63,241 nt of DNA from Jiangella ureilytica. GTDB taxonomy: Bacteria > Actinomycetota > Actinomycetes > Jiangellales > Jiangellaceae. Each line of letters opens with the position of its first letter. Within the stretch, counting starts at the first letter, position 1. Shown piece by piece: positions 9,466 through 16,748 of the stretch. Location of the stretch: NCBI RefSeq assembly GCF_004348545.1, contig NZ_SMKL01000035.1, positions 1 through 63,241 of the forward strand, read 5' to 3'. A model generated the notes under the pieces. The model was not told the DNA's origin. It made no database searches and saw only the letters and a program-made list of their open reading frames with translations. A program made the position numbers and the translations under genes.

Positions 9466-10230
9466 TTAGCTGGCCTCGAGCGGCGTCGCGTACGCCTCAT
9501 AATCGATGGCGCCGACTGTCCCGAGTTGCTGGAGGCGGTGGAGCAGTCGCATCATGAAATAGCTGAGTGATCTGTGAGGCACGCTCACCGAGAGCTCCAC
9601 GAGGTTTCTGCCATCACGTATCGGCTGACGTACGGTGTCGAATGCGCCGGCACCCAAGGCACAGCCCAGATCGATGGCCTGGTCGCGCTGCTGGTTCTGG
9701 AGATGCTTCCGGAGCGCATCTTCGAACGGAACGGCCCAGTCGCTCCCGGACGCCAGGATGCCACCCAGGATGGGCATACTGTTGAGGTCTTTTCGGATCT
9801 CCTTCCCGAACTGATTCGGGATGAGCGCGGACGTTCTGTGCAGCCGTCGGACGGATTGGACTTTTGCCGCTGCGGCGTCAAGGTACGCCTTGTTAAGGGC
9901 CTGCTTTACTTCGAAGACCGCGTACACACTCTCGGCCGGTACGAAAGTCGCATCCGCCACCTTGAACAGTAGCGGCGAGTAGAAGGTGTCGTAGACGATG
10001 AGGTCGATCTGCTCACTCTGATGGCCCTGCGAGTCCACTACCTTCCCCGTCGCGAGTCCATACCTGCCGGGCAGGAAGCGAGAAAGCACACCGTTCCAAC
10101 CATGTTCCGTTCCGGTTCCGACCAGCGTGCCGTGGTTCGTGAGAGCGCCCCCCAGGCCGAGTGTGGCTGCGAGTTGCTGCTCGCGTGCCTGGAAGGCGCC
10201 GGGTAGGTCGAAGGCTTCAAGCGGCTTCAT
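9466..10230 (-). CDS. nucC: NucC-type CBASS effector endonuclease
   Basis: A 254-aa protein matching NucC, the homotrimeric DNA endonuclease activated by cyclic trinucleotides in type III CBASS (known for the family). Diagnostic stretches are FLPGRYGLATGKVVDSQG, SEQIDLIVYD, PAESVYAVFEVKQALNK and VRRLHRTS. The restriction-like active site is intact: D76 in QIDLIV and E107-x-K109 in VFEVKQ. Length is slightly above the usual about 240. It is the last gene of the CBASS operon, starting eight bases after the ATPase stop. On activation it would degrade cell DNA and stop phage spread by abortive infection. Confidence 0.93.
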   Translation of the reverse strand: MKPLEAFDLPGAFQAREQQLAATLGLGGALTNHGTLVGTGTEHGWNGVLSRFLPGRYGLATGKVVDSQGHQSEQIDLIVYDTFYSPLLFKVADATFVPAESVYAVFEVKQALNKAYLDAAAAKVQSVRRLHRTSALIPNQFGKEIRKDLNSMPILGGILASGSDWAVPFEDALRKHLQNQQRDQAIDLGCALGAGAFDTVRQPIRDGRNLVELSVSVPHRSLSYFMMRLLHRLQQLGTVGAIDYEAYATPLEAS

Positions 10231-10238
10231 CTAGGCCG

Positions 10239-11165
10239 TCACGGCTCCTGCACGAATGGCCGGGTCGGCACGAACGACGAGGCGAGCTCGATCAGACGCT
10301 CGCCGTCGAGTGGCGCGTCGCGGCCGAAGGCGTCCAGCACCGCGTCGGGGACGAACCGTTGGCGAAGGTCAGAGTACGTTGCGCCGTACGGTCGGTCTTC
10401 GGTAGCACCGAGAAGGTGCGCGACCTTCTCGATGTCTGCGTTGGTGATGTTGCTCGCGCCGCTAAGCGCCGCTTGTAGGACGAAATCGCGTTGCGCCTGG
10501 TCGGGCCGCTCTAGGCTGAAGATGTGGGCAGCGCGACGTGCGACCGCAGGGTCGATCGCGTCTGGCCTGTTCGTGCACATGATGGTGAGCACTGGGAGGC
10601 CGTCCTTCCTGAACGTGTCAATTCCCTGGATGAGCGCGTTGACGCCTGCGCGATCCTCGTGGTGCATCTCCGCGAGCTCGCGTGACTGGGCGACCGAGTC
10701 AGCCTCGTCCACCAGCAGAACGAATGCTCGGTTCAGGTTCCCGTTGGTGCTTCTGGCCTTCGCAGCCCTTTGGCCGACCTCGGTCAGGGCGCTCGTGATG
10801 AGCGTGGTCATCTGGCCAACCAAGCCCGAACCGCGTGCATTGAGGCTCAACGGATACAGCGTCACATCGACTCCAAGCGCCCGCGCGATGGGGTGTCCGA
10901 CGGTCTCGGCGAGTTCTGTCTTGCCAGTCCCTACGTCGCCGGCGAGCACAATCAGAGGGACCCGCTCGCGCACGGACCGAACCGCCGCGACAAGTCCGTC
11001 ATGGTGCTTGCTCGACCACTTGTCCAGCACCTCGGGCTTGAGCAGCACGATAGCCTCGTCGACGAGTCGCCGTTTCACCGCGTCGAGCCCAACAAGAGCG
11101 TCGAATCGCTCGCCCGAGTCCGGGTCTGGGAACTCTTGAACGTGACCGAACAACTCGGATGTCAT
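10239..11165 (-). CDS. TRIP13-like AAA+ ATPase of CBASS
   Basis: A 308-aa AAA+ protein. Walker A is GDVGTGKT (76-83), Walker B FVLLVDEAD (D153, E154), sensor-1 asparagine in CTNR, and arginines R210-R211 sit where the finger is expected. In HORMA-type CBASS, TRIP13-like (Cap6) ATPases remodel the closed HORMA protein and switch off the cyclase. The ATG overlaps the HORMA stop as ATGA (11162-11165), giving translational coupling; a longer in-frame start at 11588 would run through the HORMA gene and is unlikely. Its place after HORMA is the family's usual order. Confidence 0.92.
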   Translation of the reverse strand: MTSELFGHVQEFPDPDSGERFDALVGLDAVKRRLVDEAIVLLKPEVLDKWSSKHHDGLVAAVRSVRERVPLIVLAGDVGTGKTELAETVGHPIARALGVDVTLYPLSLNARGSGLVGQMTTLITSALTEVGQRAAKARSTNGNLNRAFVLLVDEADSVAQSRELAEMHHEDRAGVNALIQGIDTFRKDGLPVLTIMCTNRPDAIDPAVARRAAHIFSLERPDQAQRDFVLQAALSGASNITNADIEKVAHLLGATEDRPYGATYSDLRQRFVPDAVLDAFGRDAPLDGERLIELASSFVPTRPFVQEP

Positions 11166-11668
11166 AGTGGCCGGAAGGTCTTTCGTGTCACCGCGACACC
11201 GCCCCGCGTGTAGGTTTTGTCGGTAATCCAGTAACCGGAGCCGTCGCCTGGCAGTTGGCCGGCGGCACGCGTGAACGGGAGCGTCGCCAAGAAGGCCGTC
11301 TTCTCCTCTGCTGAGAGCGCATTCCATTTCTGGGTGTACGCCATGTAGTTGTAGTAGGAGGCGCCGGATATGTCGGCACGGGCATACACTCGGCCCGGGC
11401 GGTCGTCGACGCTTCCGCCGACAAGATCGCCGTCTTTTACCGCGTACTGCCACGCCACAACACGCTTGTCGTTCTTCTTGAACCCGAACTCGTATTCCGA
11501 GACGTAGCCGTTCACGAGCCGTTCCACCAACTCCGTCTCGTAATCGGTGATGCTGGAGGCACTTGGCTTGCCGTACAGGCGGGCACACTGATGGAGGTCG
11601 GCGACCACCTTCGAAGCGAGGTAACGCGCCTCAGTTCGGCTGAAGGTCTGGGTCTGAGCGTAGGTCAT
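11162..11668 (-). CDS. Bacterial HORMA-domain protein of CBASS
   Basis: A 168-aa protein beginning MTYAQTQTFSRTEARYLASKV, the typical opening of bacterial HORMA (Cap7) proteins. It continues with a helical/beta pattern and ends in a C-terminal YTRGGVAVTRKTFRPL, the seat-belt-like tail region. In the family, HORMA binds the CD-NTase after sensing a peptide ligand and licenses nucleotide synthesis. The ATG at 11668 lies two bases after the CD-NTase stop and the 3' end overlaps the ATPase start. A longer start at 11707 would run into the upstream gene. Only one HORMA gene is present, so this is a single-HORMA system. Confidence 0.88.
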   Translation of the reverse strand: MTYAQTQTFSRTEARYLASKVVADLHQCARLYGKPSASSITDYETELVERLVNGYVSEYEFGFKKNDKRVVAWQYAVKDGDLVGGSVDDRPGRVYARADISGASYYNYMAYTQKWNALSAEEKTAFLATLPFTRAAGQLPGDGSGYWITDKTYTRGGVAVTRKTFRPL

Positions 11669-11670
11669 GT

Positions 11671-12636
11671 TCAGCCTCGGAATGATGGGCCGAGGACCGA
11701 CTGCCACGCATCCACGGCTCGGGTCTTCGTGGTCGCGTACCGGGCCTCAGAGAGCGCGTCAAAAGCGTCCTGGCAAGCTTCGACGATCCGCTTCTTGCCG
11801 GCCGCGTCGTAGCGGACGGCGACGTTGTTGTCAGGATTCACAGGGTCAATTACCTCGATGGGTGCTGTACGACGATCAGGAAGCTCGGCCACGGACGAGA
11901 AGTCCGTGAAGCTGATGATGTCGTCGAACTCGGTTCGCACGACGTAGAGGAAGAACTCCTCTAGGGCCGTGGGGTAGTCAGACAGGTCGAGGCCAGCGTC
12001 TGCTAGGTGAGCCCAGAGCAACTCGATCATGAACGATTTGAACTTGAAGTCCGGGTCATCGGTGACAGCCTGCCGCTTCCACCATTTCGTGAGCCGGATG
12101 AGCTGCGCGAAATCAACGCCGTGCTCGTTCTTGCGGGCGCGGATGAACTGCAGGTGGAGGGTTATGCTTGTGAGCAGACGGTCACCTGTGCGCTTGTTCA
12201 CGAGGTAGCCGACGTCGTCCGGTTGGCCTTCGTAGAGGACTGGCACCACGTCCACATTTAGGCCGCTGCCCTTGAAATTGACCGTGACGCAGTGGTCCTC
12301 TTCCTGGAACTGATCTCGCGTCATGTTGGGCGGCGCCGCCTCAAACAGTCGGTCTGCAAGCCACGGCACGAGATTGCGGTCGTCGTCCGGCGCATCGGCC
12401 TTCTTGACGTAGACCGCGGTGTCCAGGTCATTGACGGTCTTGAGCGCTGTTCCCTTCGCGACGCTGCCGGCGTGCAGCATCTTCACCAGAGAGAAGCCAG
12501 GGTCCTCGTTGATCTTTGCCTGGAGCCGCTCCCGAAGTCGGTTGACCTGCTCTCGGTGTTCCTTCGCCTTCGCTGCCGGCAAGTTCACCTTGTCGGCAGC
12601 GAACGCGGCTATCTGATTGTGCTCGACCTCGGGCAT
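11671..12636 (-). CDS. CD-NTase (cGAS/DncV-like nucleotidyltransferase) of CBASS
   Basis: A 321-aa protein with the polymerase-beta-type active site: GS at 57-58 in HAGSVAKGTALK, D70 and D72 in NDLDTAVYV, and a third aspartate D129 in LNVDVVPVLY. These bind the metals for cyclic oligonucleotide synthesis. Because NucC is the effector here, the product is expected to be a cyclic trinucleotide such as cAAA; this is inferred from the effector. The ATG at 12636 has a purine-rich GGGGGAAG upstream; a start at 12720 would add a weak 28-residue extension. It is the first gene of the operon. Confidence 0.93.
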   Translation of the reverse strand: MPEVEHNQIAAFAADKVNLPAAKAKEHREQVNRLRERLQAKINEDPGFSLVKMLHAGSVAKGTALKTVNDLDTAVYVKKADAPDDDRNLVPWLADRLFEAAPPNMTRDQFQEEDHCVTVNFKGSGLNVDVVPVLYEGQPDDVGYLVNKRTGDRLLTSITLHLQFIRARKNEHGVDFAQLIRLTKWWKRQAVTDDPDFKFKSFMIELLWAHLADAGLDLSDYPTALEEFFLYVVRTEFDDIISFTDFSSVAELPDRRTAPIEVIDPVNPDNNVAVRYDAAGKKRIVEACQDAFDALSEARYATTKTRAVDAWQSVLGPSFRG

Positions 12637-12973
12637 GTGCTTCCCCCGGCTGCCGCCCGCGTCGGCGGCTGACAACAGTGAAATTACAGACGTGTCGATG
12701 ATACCGGACGGATGTGACACTGAGGGTGATCTTGCCTCTTGGTGAGCGGGTGCATGACTCTAGAGCCAGAGACGGGACGAGACGGACCGGCTCCTGCCTC
12801 AGGGCCAACCACGCCGACCCGCTGCGGAGCCCGATTGCGAGACATCAAGATCGTGTGCGATCTGTGTGCCGATCTTGCTCGTAAGGCCGGGCCAGCCGGG
12901 GTGAGTCCAGGCCACCCTAGGCTCCTGACCTGCGGCGACTCGATCCGACCCAGGTGGGCGAGGTGTGGGTTCG

Positions 12974-13020
12974 TCGTTCACACCGAAGAGGTCACTGGTT
13001 CGATCCCAGTATCGCCCACC
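12974..13020 (+). other. tRNA-Val(CAC) 3' fragment, putative attachment site
   Basis: The sequence contains an anticodon loop TTCACAC (anticodon CAC at 12979-12981), the 3' anticodon strand CGAAG, a variable loop, a T-arm (CTGG-TTCGATC-CCAG) and the acceptor strand ATCGCCC with discriminator A. The 5' half (acceptor 5' strand, D-arm and most of the 5' anticodon stem) is absent. Such 3' tRNA pieces are left as the distal att repeat when an element integrates into a tRNA gene. The orientation puts the element to the left, with the intact tRNA outside the window. The comparison with a full tRNA-Val is from memory of the gene. Confidence 0.7.
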
Positions 13021-13189
13021 CAGGTCAGCAGGCCTTGTGGCCCTCGCCAGCGAAGACAGATCGCCGTCTGTGAGTAATCTGCGAGCAGAATTCCTGGGCA
13101 CCTCGTCGCAGCCGGGCTCAGGACCTCTCCGAAAGCGACCGCGGGCGCTTCGACTTGAGGGTCGGATTGCAACCTCCTCGTGACGATCC

Positions 13190-13345
13190 CGTAGCAGTTC
13201 GTCGAGGATTGCCACGGGCGAGCGGGGGGACGCGGGTGGTGGTGCCGACCTTCGCCGGCGTGCACGAATCGCGCGTCGGTGAGCTTGCGCACGTGGTGGG
13301 ACGCTGTGGACTGGCTGATGCCCAGAAGTTCGGTCGTTCACCGAC
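13190..13345 (-). pseudogene. ArsR-family regulator remnant
   Basis: One minus-strand frame reads TELLGISQSTASHHVRKLTD followed by ARFVHAGE, which is the recognition helix and start of the wing of an ArsR-type winged helix. After GEGRHHH the family pattern continues only in another frame (VGTTTRV), and both the N-terminal helices and the C-terminus are missing. It is a broken fragment, between the tRNA piece and the Csp pseudogene. Confidence 0.65.
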
Positions 13346-13542
13346 GGTCATGCCGCCGTTCGAGGTGGCGACGGCGTGCCGCGACGCCCGTTCGCGTCCT
13401 CAGCTCTGCCGTAACGACACCCAGGCGCATGCCCGAATGGTGATACGGGTGCCGCCGGCCCGGGGGTTCTCACCCCGCCGAGCGACTCGGCGTGGGCACC
13501 TCGTGTCGCGACCGGGATGAGAAGACCGTGCAGGTCAGCGAA

Positions 13543-13900
13543 ATGCTGCAGACCTACCCACAGGACCTGTGCAGGGTCGACACATAAGCCCTGACCAGGT
13601 GCATTGGGGAGCGCTTCGCATGAGCCCGGACCTGTACCGCTTGCGCCGATGCATGCCTGAGTGAGGACATGGTCGCCGAGCTGGTGAAGTGCATCCGCAC
13701 CAACCTTGATTGGCCGACATCTGCGAGGCGACCGGCCGGGCGTTGTCGCGCCATACCGGCTACGACGCGTCGCTGGGCTGAACAGCTGGTCCGTCTGTCT
13801 CGCCCCCGTGCGACGCCGACTCGGCGCCACACGGGGACCCGGCCTGCTCGTGGAACACCGTTCGGGCCGTCATGCAAGGCGCACGCGACGAGTGCTCGGG
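13543..13900 (+). pseudogene. Four-helix copper-storage protein (Csp/DUF326) pseudogene
   Basis: The plus strand reads MLQTYPQDL, then after a stop ALTRCIGERFA, then after another stop ARTCTACADACLSEDMV and AELVKCIRTNLD, and in a shifted frame ICEATGRALSRHTGYDASLG. This is the order of a Csp copper-storage protein, a cysteine-lined four-helix bundle. In-frame stops near 13586 and 13621, a frameshift after NLD near 13710, and loss of the C-terminal cysteine helices make it non-functional. It suggests a former copper-handling locus here. Confidence 0.8.
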
Positions 13901-13971
13901 TCGCCGGGTGTCGCAGCAGGGCGCCGCTGCGGTGTGCCCTCACCCTGGGGTCAGTGCAGGCCGGCACAGAG

Positions 13972-15420
13972 TCACGACTCCCAAGCACGTTCCAACTGCT
14001 CCACGTCGGCGGCGGCTGCGCTGCGCCCGGAACGAAGGGTGACCGCGGCGAGCACGGCTCCTGCTGCAGCGATGGCCGCGGCGCCGACGAAAGCGGCGGA
14101 GAAGCCATTGGTGAGGGCGGGCAGGTCGTCCAGCTGAGCGGCGCCGTAGCCCGCGGCCACGGCGGTCATTGCCGCCAAGCCGAGAGCAGAGCCGACCTGG
14201 TAGCTGGTGTTGACGATGCCGGAGGCCAAGCCGCCTTCCTCGGGCCGGGCGGAGGAGATGGCCGTGCCCAGTGACGGGATGAAGGCCAGCGACATGCCCA
14301 GGGCGGCGACGAGCGACGCAGGGAGCACGTCGACCCAGAAGCTGCCGTCTGGGCGGATGAAGGACAGCCAGCCCATGCCGATCGCCAGGATCGCCAGCCC
14401 GGTGACCGTCATCGCCTTGGGGCCGAACCGGCCGATCATGCGCGGAGCCAGGGCGATCATCCCGATCATGATGAGCACCGTCATCGGCAGCAGTGCGGCC
14501 CCGCTGGGGAAGGCGCTGTAGCCGAGCACCTGCTGCAGGTAGAGGTTCAGGAAGAACCACATGGGGATCCACGCGCCGCCGAGCAACAGCTGGGCAAGGT
14601 TGGCGGCGCCGAGGTTGGGGGTGCGGAAGATCGACAGCCGCATCAGCGGTTCCCGGCGTGCTGCCTGCACCGCGAGGAAGATGCCCAGTAGGACGACGGC
14701 GCCGGCCAGCACGAGCCAGGTCTCACCGGCCGCCCACCCGACCTCCGGAGCGCGCACGATCGCGTAGACAGTGGCGCCGAGGCCGGCGGTCACGGTGAGG
14801 GCACCGACGATGTCGACGGAGCCGCGCGTGCCAACGCTTCCGGCGGGCATCAGCGCGGGCGCCGCGATCAGCGCGATCAAGGCAATCGGAATGTTGATGT
14901 AGAAGACCCACGGCCAGGAGACGTACTCGGTGATGACGCCGCCGAGGAACACTCCGGCGGTGCCGCCGGCCGGCGCGGCCGCGCCGTAGATGGCCAAGGC
15001 CTTGGTGAGCTGCCGCGGTTCGGCGCCGAACAGCATCATGAGCAGCGTGAGGGCCGATGGTGCGATCAGCGCGGCGCCGACGCCCTGGACGGCGCGGCCG
15101 GTCAGCTCAGCCGCCACGCTGCCGGCAGCTCCCGCGAGCACGGAGCCGACCAGCAGGATGAACCAGCCGAGGCCGAACATCCGGCGAGCCCCGAACAGAT
15201 CCGACAGTCTTCCGCCGAGAAGCAGCAGGCCACCGAACGCGACGACGTAGGCGTTGAAGACCCAGGACAGCTCGCCTTGAGAGAAGCCGAGGTCGGCTTG
15301 GATCTCGGGCAGCGCCACGCCGATGATCGACGTGTCCATGATCACCATGAACTGTGCCATGGCGATCAAAGCCAACGCGGCCCAACGCCGCGAGGCCGTC
15401 GAGGACGTCATCGTGGTCAT
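13972..15420 (-). CDS. DHA2-family (14-TM) MFS drug exporter
   Basis: A 482-aa integral membrane transporter. The first segment reads AALALIAMAQFMVIMDTSIIG, with the acidic D in the first helix and VALPEIQADLGFS following, as in EmrB/QacA proton antiporters. GRLSDLFGARRMF is the loop 2-3 motif and GGTAGVFLGGVIT the antiporter motif C. Hydrophobic segments are consistent with 14 helices. The start has AAGGAG six bases upstream. It stands alone, with no linked regulator gene. A TACCCCC-containing sequence lies just upstream (15438-15450). Substrate unknown. Confidence 0.9.
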   Translation of the reverse strand: MTTMTSSTASRRWAALALIAMAQFMVIMDTSIIGVALPEIQADLGFSQGELSWVFNAYVVAFGGLLLLGGRLSDLFGARRMFGLGWFILLVGSVLAGAAGSVAAELTGRAVQGVGAALIAPSALTLLMMLFGAEPRQLTKALAIYGAAAPAGGTAGVFLGGVITEYVSWPWVFYINIPIALIALIAAPALMPAGSVGTRGSVDIVGALTVTAGLGATVYAIVRAPEVGWAAGETWLVLAGAVVLLGIFLAVQAARREPLMRLSIFRTPNLGAANLAQLLLGGAWIPMWFFLNLYLQQVLGYSAFPSGAALLPMTVLIMIGMIALAPRMIGRFGPKAMTVTGLAILAIGMGWLSFIRPDGSFWVDVLPASLVAALGMSLAFIPSLGTAISSARPEEGGLASGIVNTSYQVGSALGLAAMTAVAAGYGAAQLDDLPALTNGFSAAFVGAAAIAAAGAVLAAVTLRSGRSAAAADVEQLERAWES

Positions 15421-15598
15421 CTTGTACTCCTTACCGGTAGGGGGTATCCGGATGGTGCACTGAACCCCATGGCGGGATTTCGGTGTTCCTGCTTGCGCCG
15501 TGAGGTGGACAACAGCCGCCCGATCGGCGCTGATGCTCCGTCGTGATCGTTGGATGCCGAGCGGTGGCGCAGCCGTGCGCAGCGCAGCGACGCCGGTG

Positions 15599-15618
15599 TA
15601 TACCCTAGGGGGGTACGG
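15599..15618. promoter_or_regulatory. CsoR-like G-tract inverted repeat
   Basis: TATACCC followed by TAG and GGGGGGTAC forms an inverted repeat with TACCC...GGGTA arms, the form seen in CsoR-family copper operators. It lies about 180 bp upstream of the MFS exporter, near the Csp pseudogene. No csoR gene remains in the window, so its activity is uncertain. Confidence 0.35.
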
Positions 15619-15854
15619 TTACAGGCGCAAGTGCTGCTCGGACCAGGAAGGCCTTCGCGCTCCCACGATCCCTGCCCGCCACGTCGCGGGCCAGACCTGG
15701 ATCCAAGACACCACTCCGAGGCGGTGTTCGCGATGCTCGCCGGCGCCGCACCCATCCCAGCGGCCAGCGGACAGACCGCCGACCGCCACCGCCTCAACCG
15801 CTACGGAGATCGAACCGCCTCGGGATGCCCGGAGACTTACAGGCGGTTCATCGT

Positions 15855-15990
15855 GTGCTGTGCCGTAGCACGTGGCGCGTGAGGCCTTGCTCATCCGCTC
15901 CAGTGGGGTGGTGGACCAGATCTTCTTCCCGTGGCTGACGGGGGAGTCGGCGACGGCGGTGGCGTCGTGGCCGGCTTCGCGCAGCATCAG
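15855..15990 (-). pseudogene. IS256-family transposase remnant
   Basis: The minus strand reads VADSPVSHGKKIWSTTPLERM, which matches the conserved IS256/Mutator stretch F-P-x-x-H-W-x-K-I-W-S-T-N-P-L-E-R. The tail then diverges (SKASRATCYG) and the catalytic DDE parts are absent. A short fragment, certainly not functional. Confidence 0.6.
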
Positions 15991-16119
15991 CCGACGCATC
16001 GTGAGGCGATGTTTGCCGACCTGATCGCCGCCGAGGTCGAGAACGTGCCCCTTCACTCAGGAGTTCAGCCACGGGAGGAAGCCGAAGAGATGTCCGACTG
16101 TTGACGGACACGCTCAGCC

Positions 16120-16602
16120 TCACGTGGCGGCGTCGCGCACCATGCGCTCGATGAGCGGCCGGACCCGGTGCGGCACCCGCCGGCGGAGGACCGGCTCGGT
16201 GCGGGTCCGCAGCACCCCCGGCACGGCCAGGATCTGCTGCAGCACCTCCTCGGTGTTCTCCGGGCCGGTGGACACGACGTGGCACATGACGTCGGCGTCG
16301 CCGGCGATGGAGTCGACCTGGATGACCTCCGGGATCGCGGCCAGCCGCTCGGTCACCTGGTCGAGCACGCCCTGCGCCAGGTTCAGCCGCACGTAGGAGA
16401 GTGCCGTGAAGCCGAGCGCGGCCGGCGCGACGCCCGGCTCGTGCCCGGTGATGACGCCAAGCCGCGCCATCCGGTCGAGGCGGGACTGGACGGTGCCGCG
16501 CGCCACGCCGAGCAGACGGGCGTACTCGCGGACCCCGGCACGGGGCCGGTCGAGACTCAGCTGGAGGATCGACAGGTCCAGCAGGTCGAGCGAGCGTGTC
16601 AC
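16120..16602 (-). CDS. Lrp/AsnC-family transcriptional regulator
   Basis: A 160-aa regulator from the GTG at 16602. An N-terminal helix-turn-helix (LDLLDLSILQLSLDRPRAG, then YARLLGVARGTVQSRLDRMARLGVI) is followed by a RAM ligand-binding domain (about 75-150) with the GDADVMCHVV core. An ATG at 16659 would add 19 residues but would cover a likely operator. It is divergent from the indolepyruvate:ferredoxin oxidoreductase gene, and Lrp-type proteins commonly control a divergent amino-acid gene, so it probably senses an amino acid or its keto acid. Confidence 0.88.
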   Translation of the reverse strand: MTRSLDLLDLSILQLSLDRPRAGVREYARLLGVARGTVQSRLDRMARLGVITGHEPGVAPAALGFTALSYVRLNLAQGVLDQVTERLAAIPEVIQVDSIAGDADVMCHVVSTGPENTEEVLQQILAVPGVLRTRTEPVLRRRVPHRVRPLIERMVRDAAT

Positions 16603-16610
16603 GGATACCT

Positions 16611-16729
16611 GGCCAATGGTCGACGGGGTGCGCCCACGGGCGCGTGGAATTCGGGCCAATGGCCCAATCTCGGGCCGCGAGTCTTGCCCTCATGGTACGT
16701 CGATCGCCAGAGTCGGTGCACCATTGGCC
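16611..16729. promoter_or_regulatory. Three GGCCAATGG boxes, candidate Lrp operator
   Basis: GGCCAATGG occurs at 16611-16619 and 16654-16662, and its reverse complement CCATTGGCC at 16721-16729. The middle copy is part of a longer near-palindrome GGGCCAATGGCCC. They lie in the intergenic gap between the regulator and the oxidoreductase, the usual place for an autoregulatory Lrp operator bound by an oligomer. Confidence 0.55.
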
Positions 16730-16748
16730 GATCCGGAGGGCGCTCGAC

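Noticed and set aside
12954-13019. A complete tRNA with acceptor stem GTGGGCG/CGCCCAC
   Set aside because: The flanking match makes a 66-nt span with no D-arm and a displaced anticodon stem; the 5' match looks accidental. Only the 3' part is tRNA-like.
12799-13351. A 180-aa minus-strand gene in this zone
   Set aside because: Mixed frame over the tRNA fragment and ArsR remnant; no single frame keeps family similarity.
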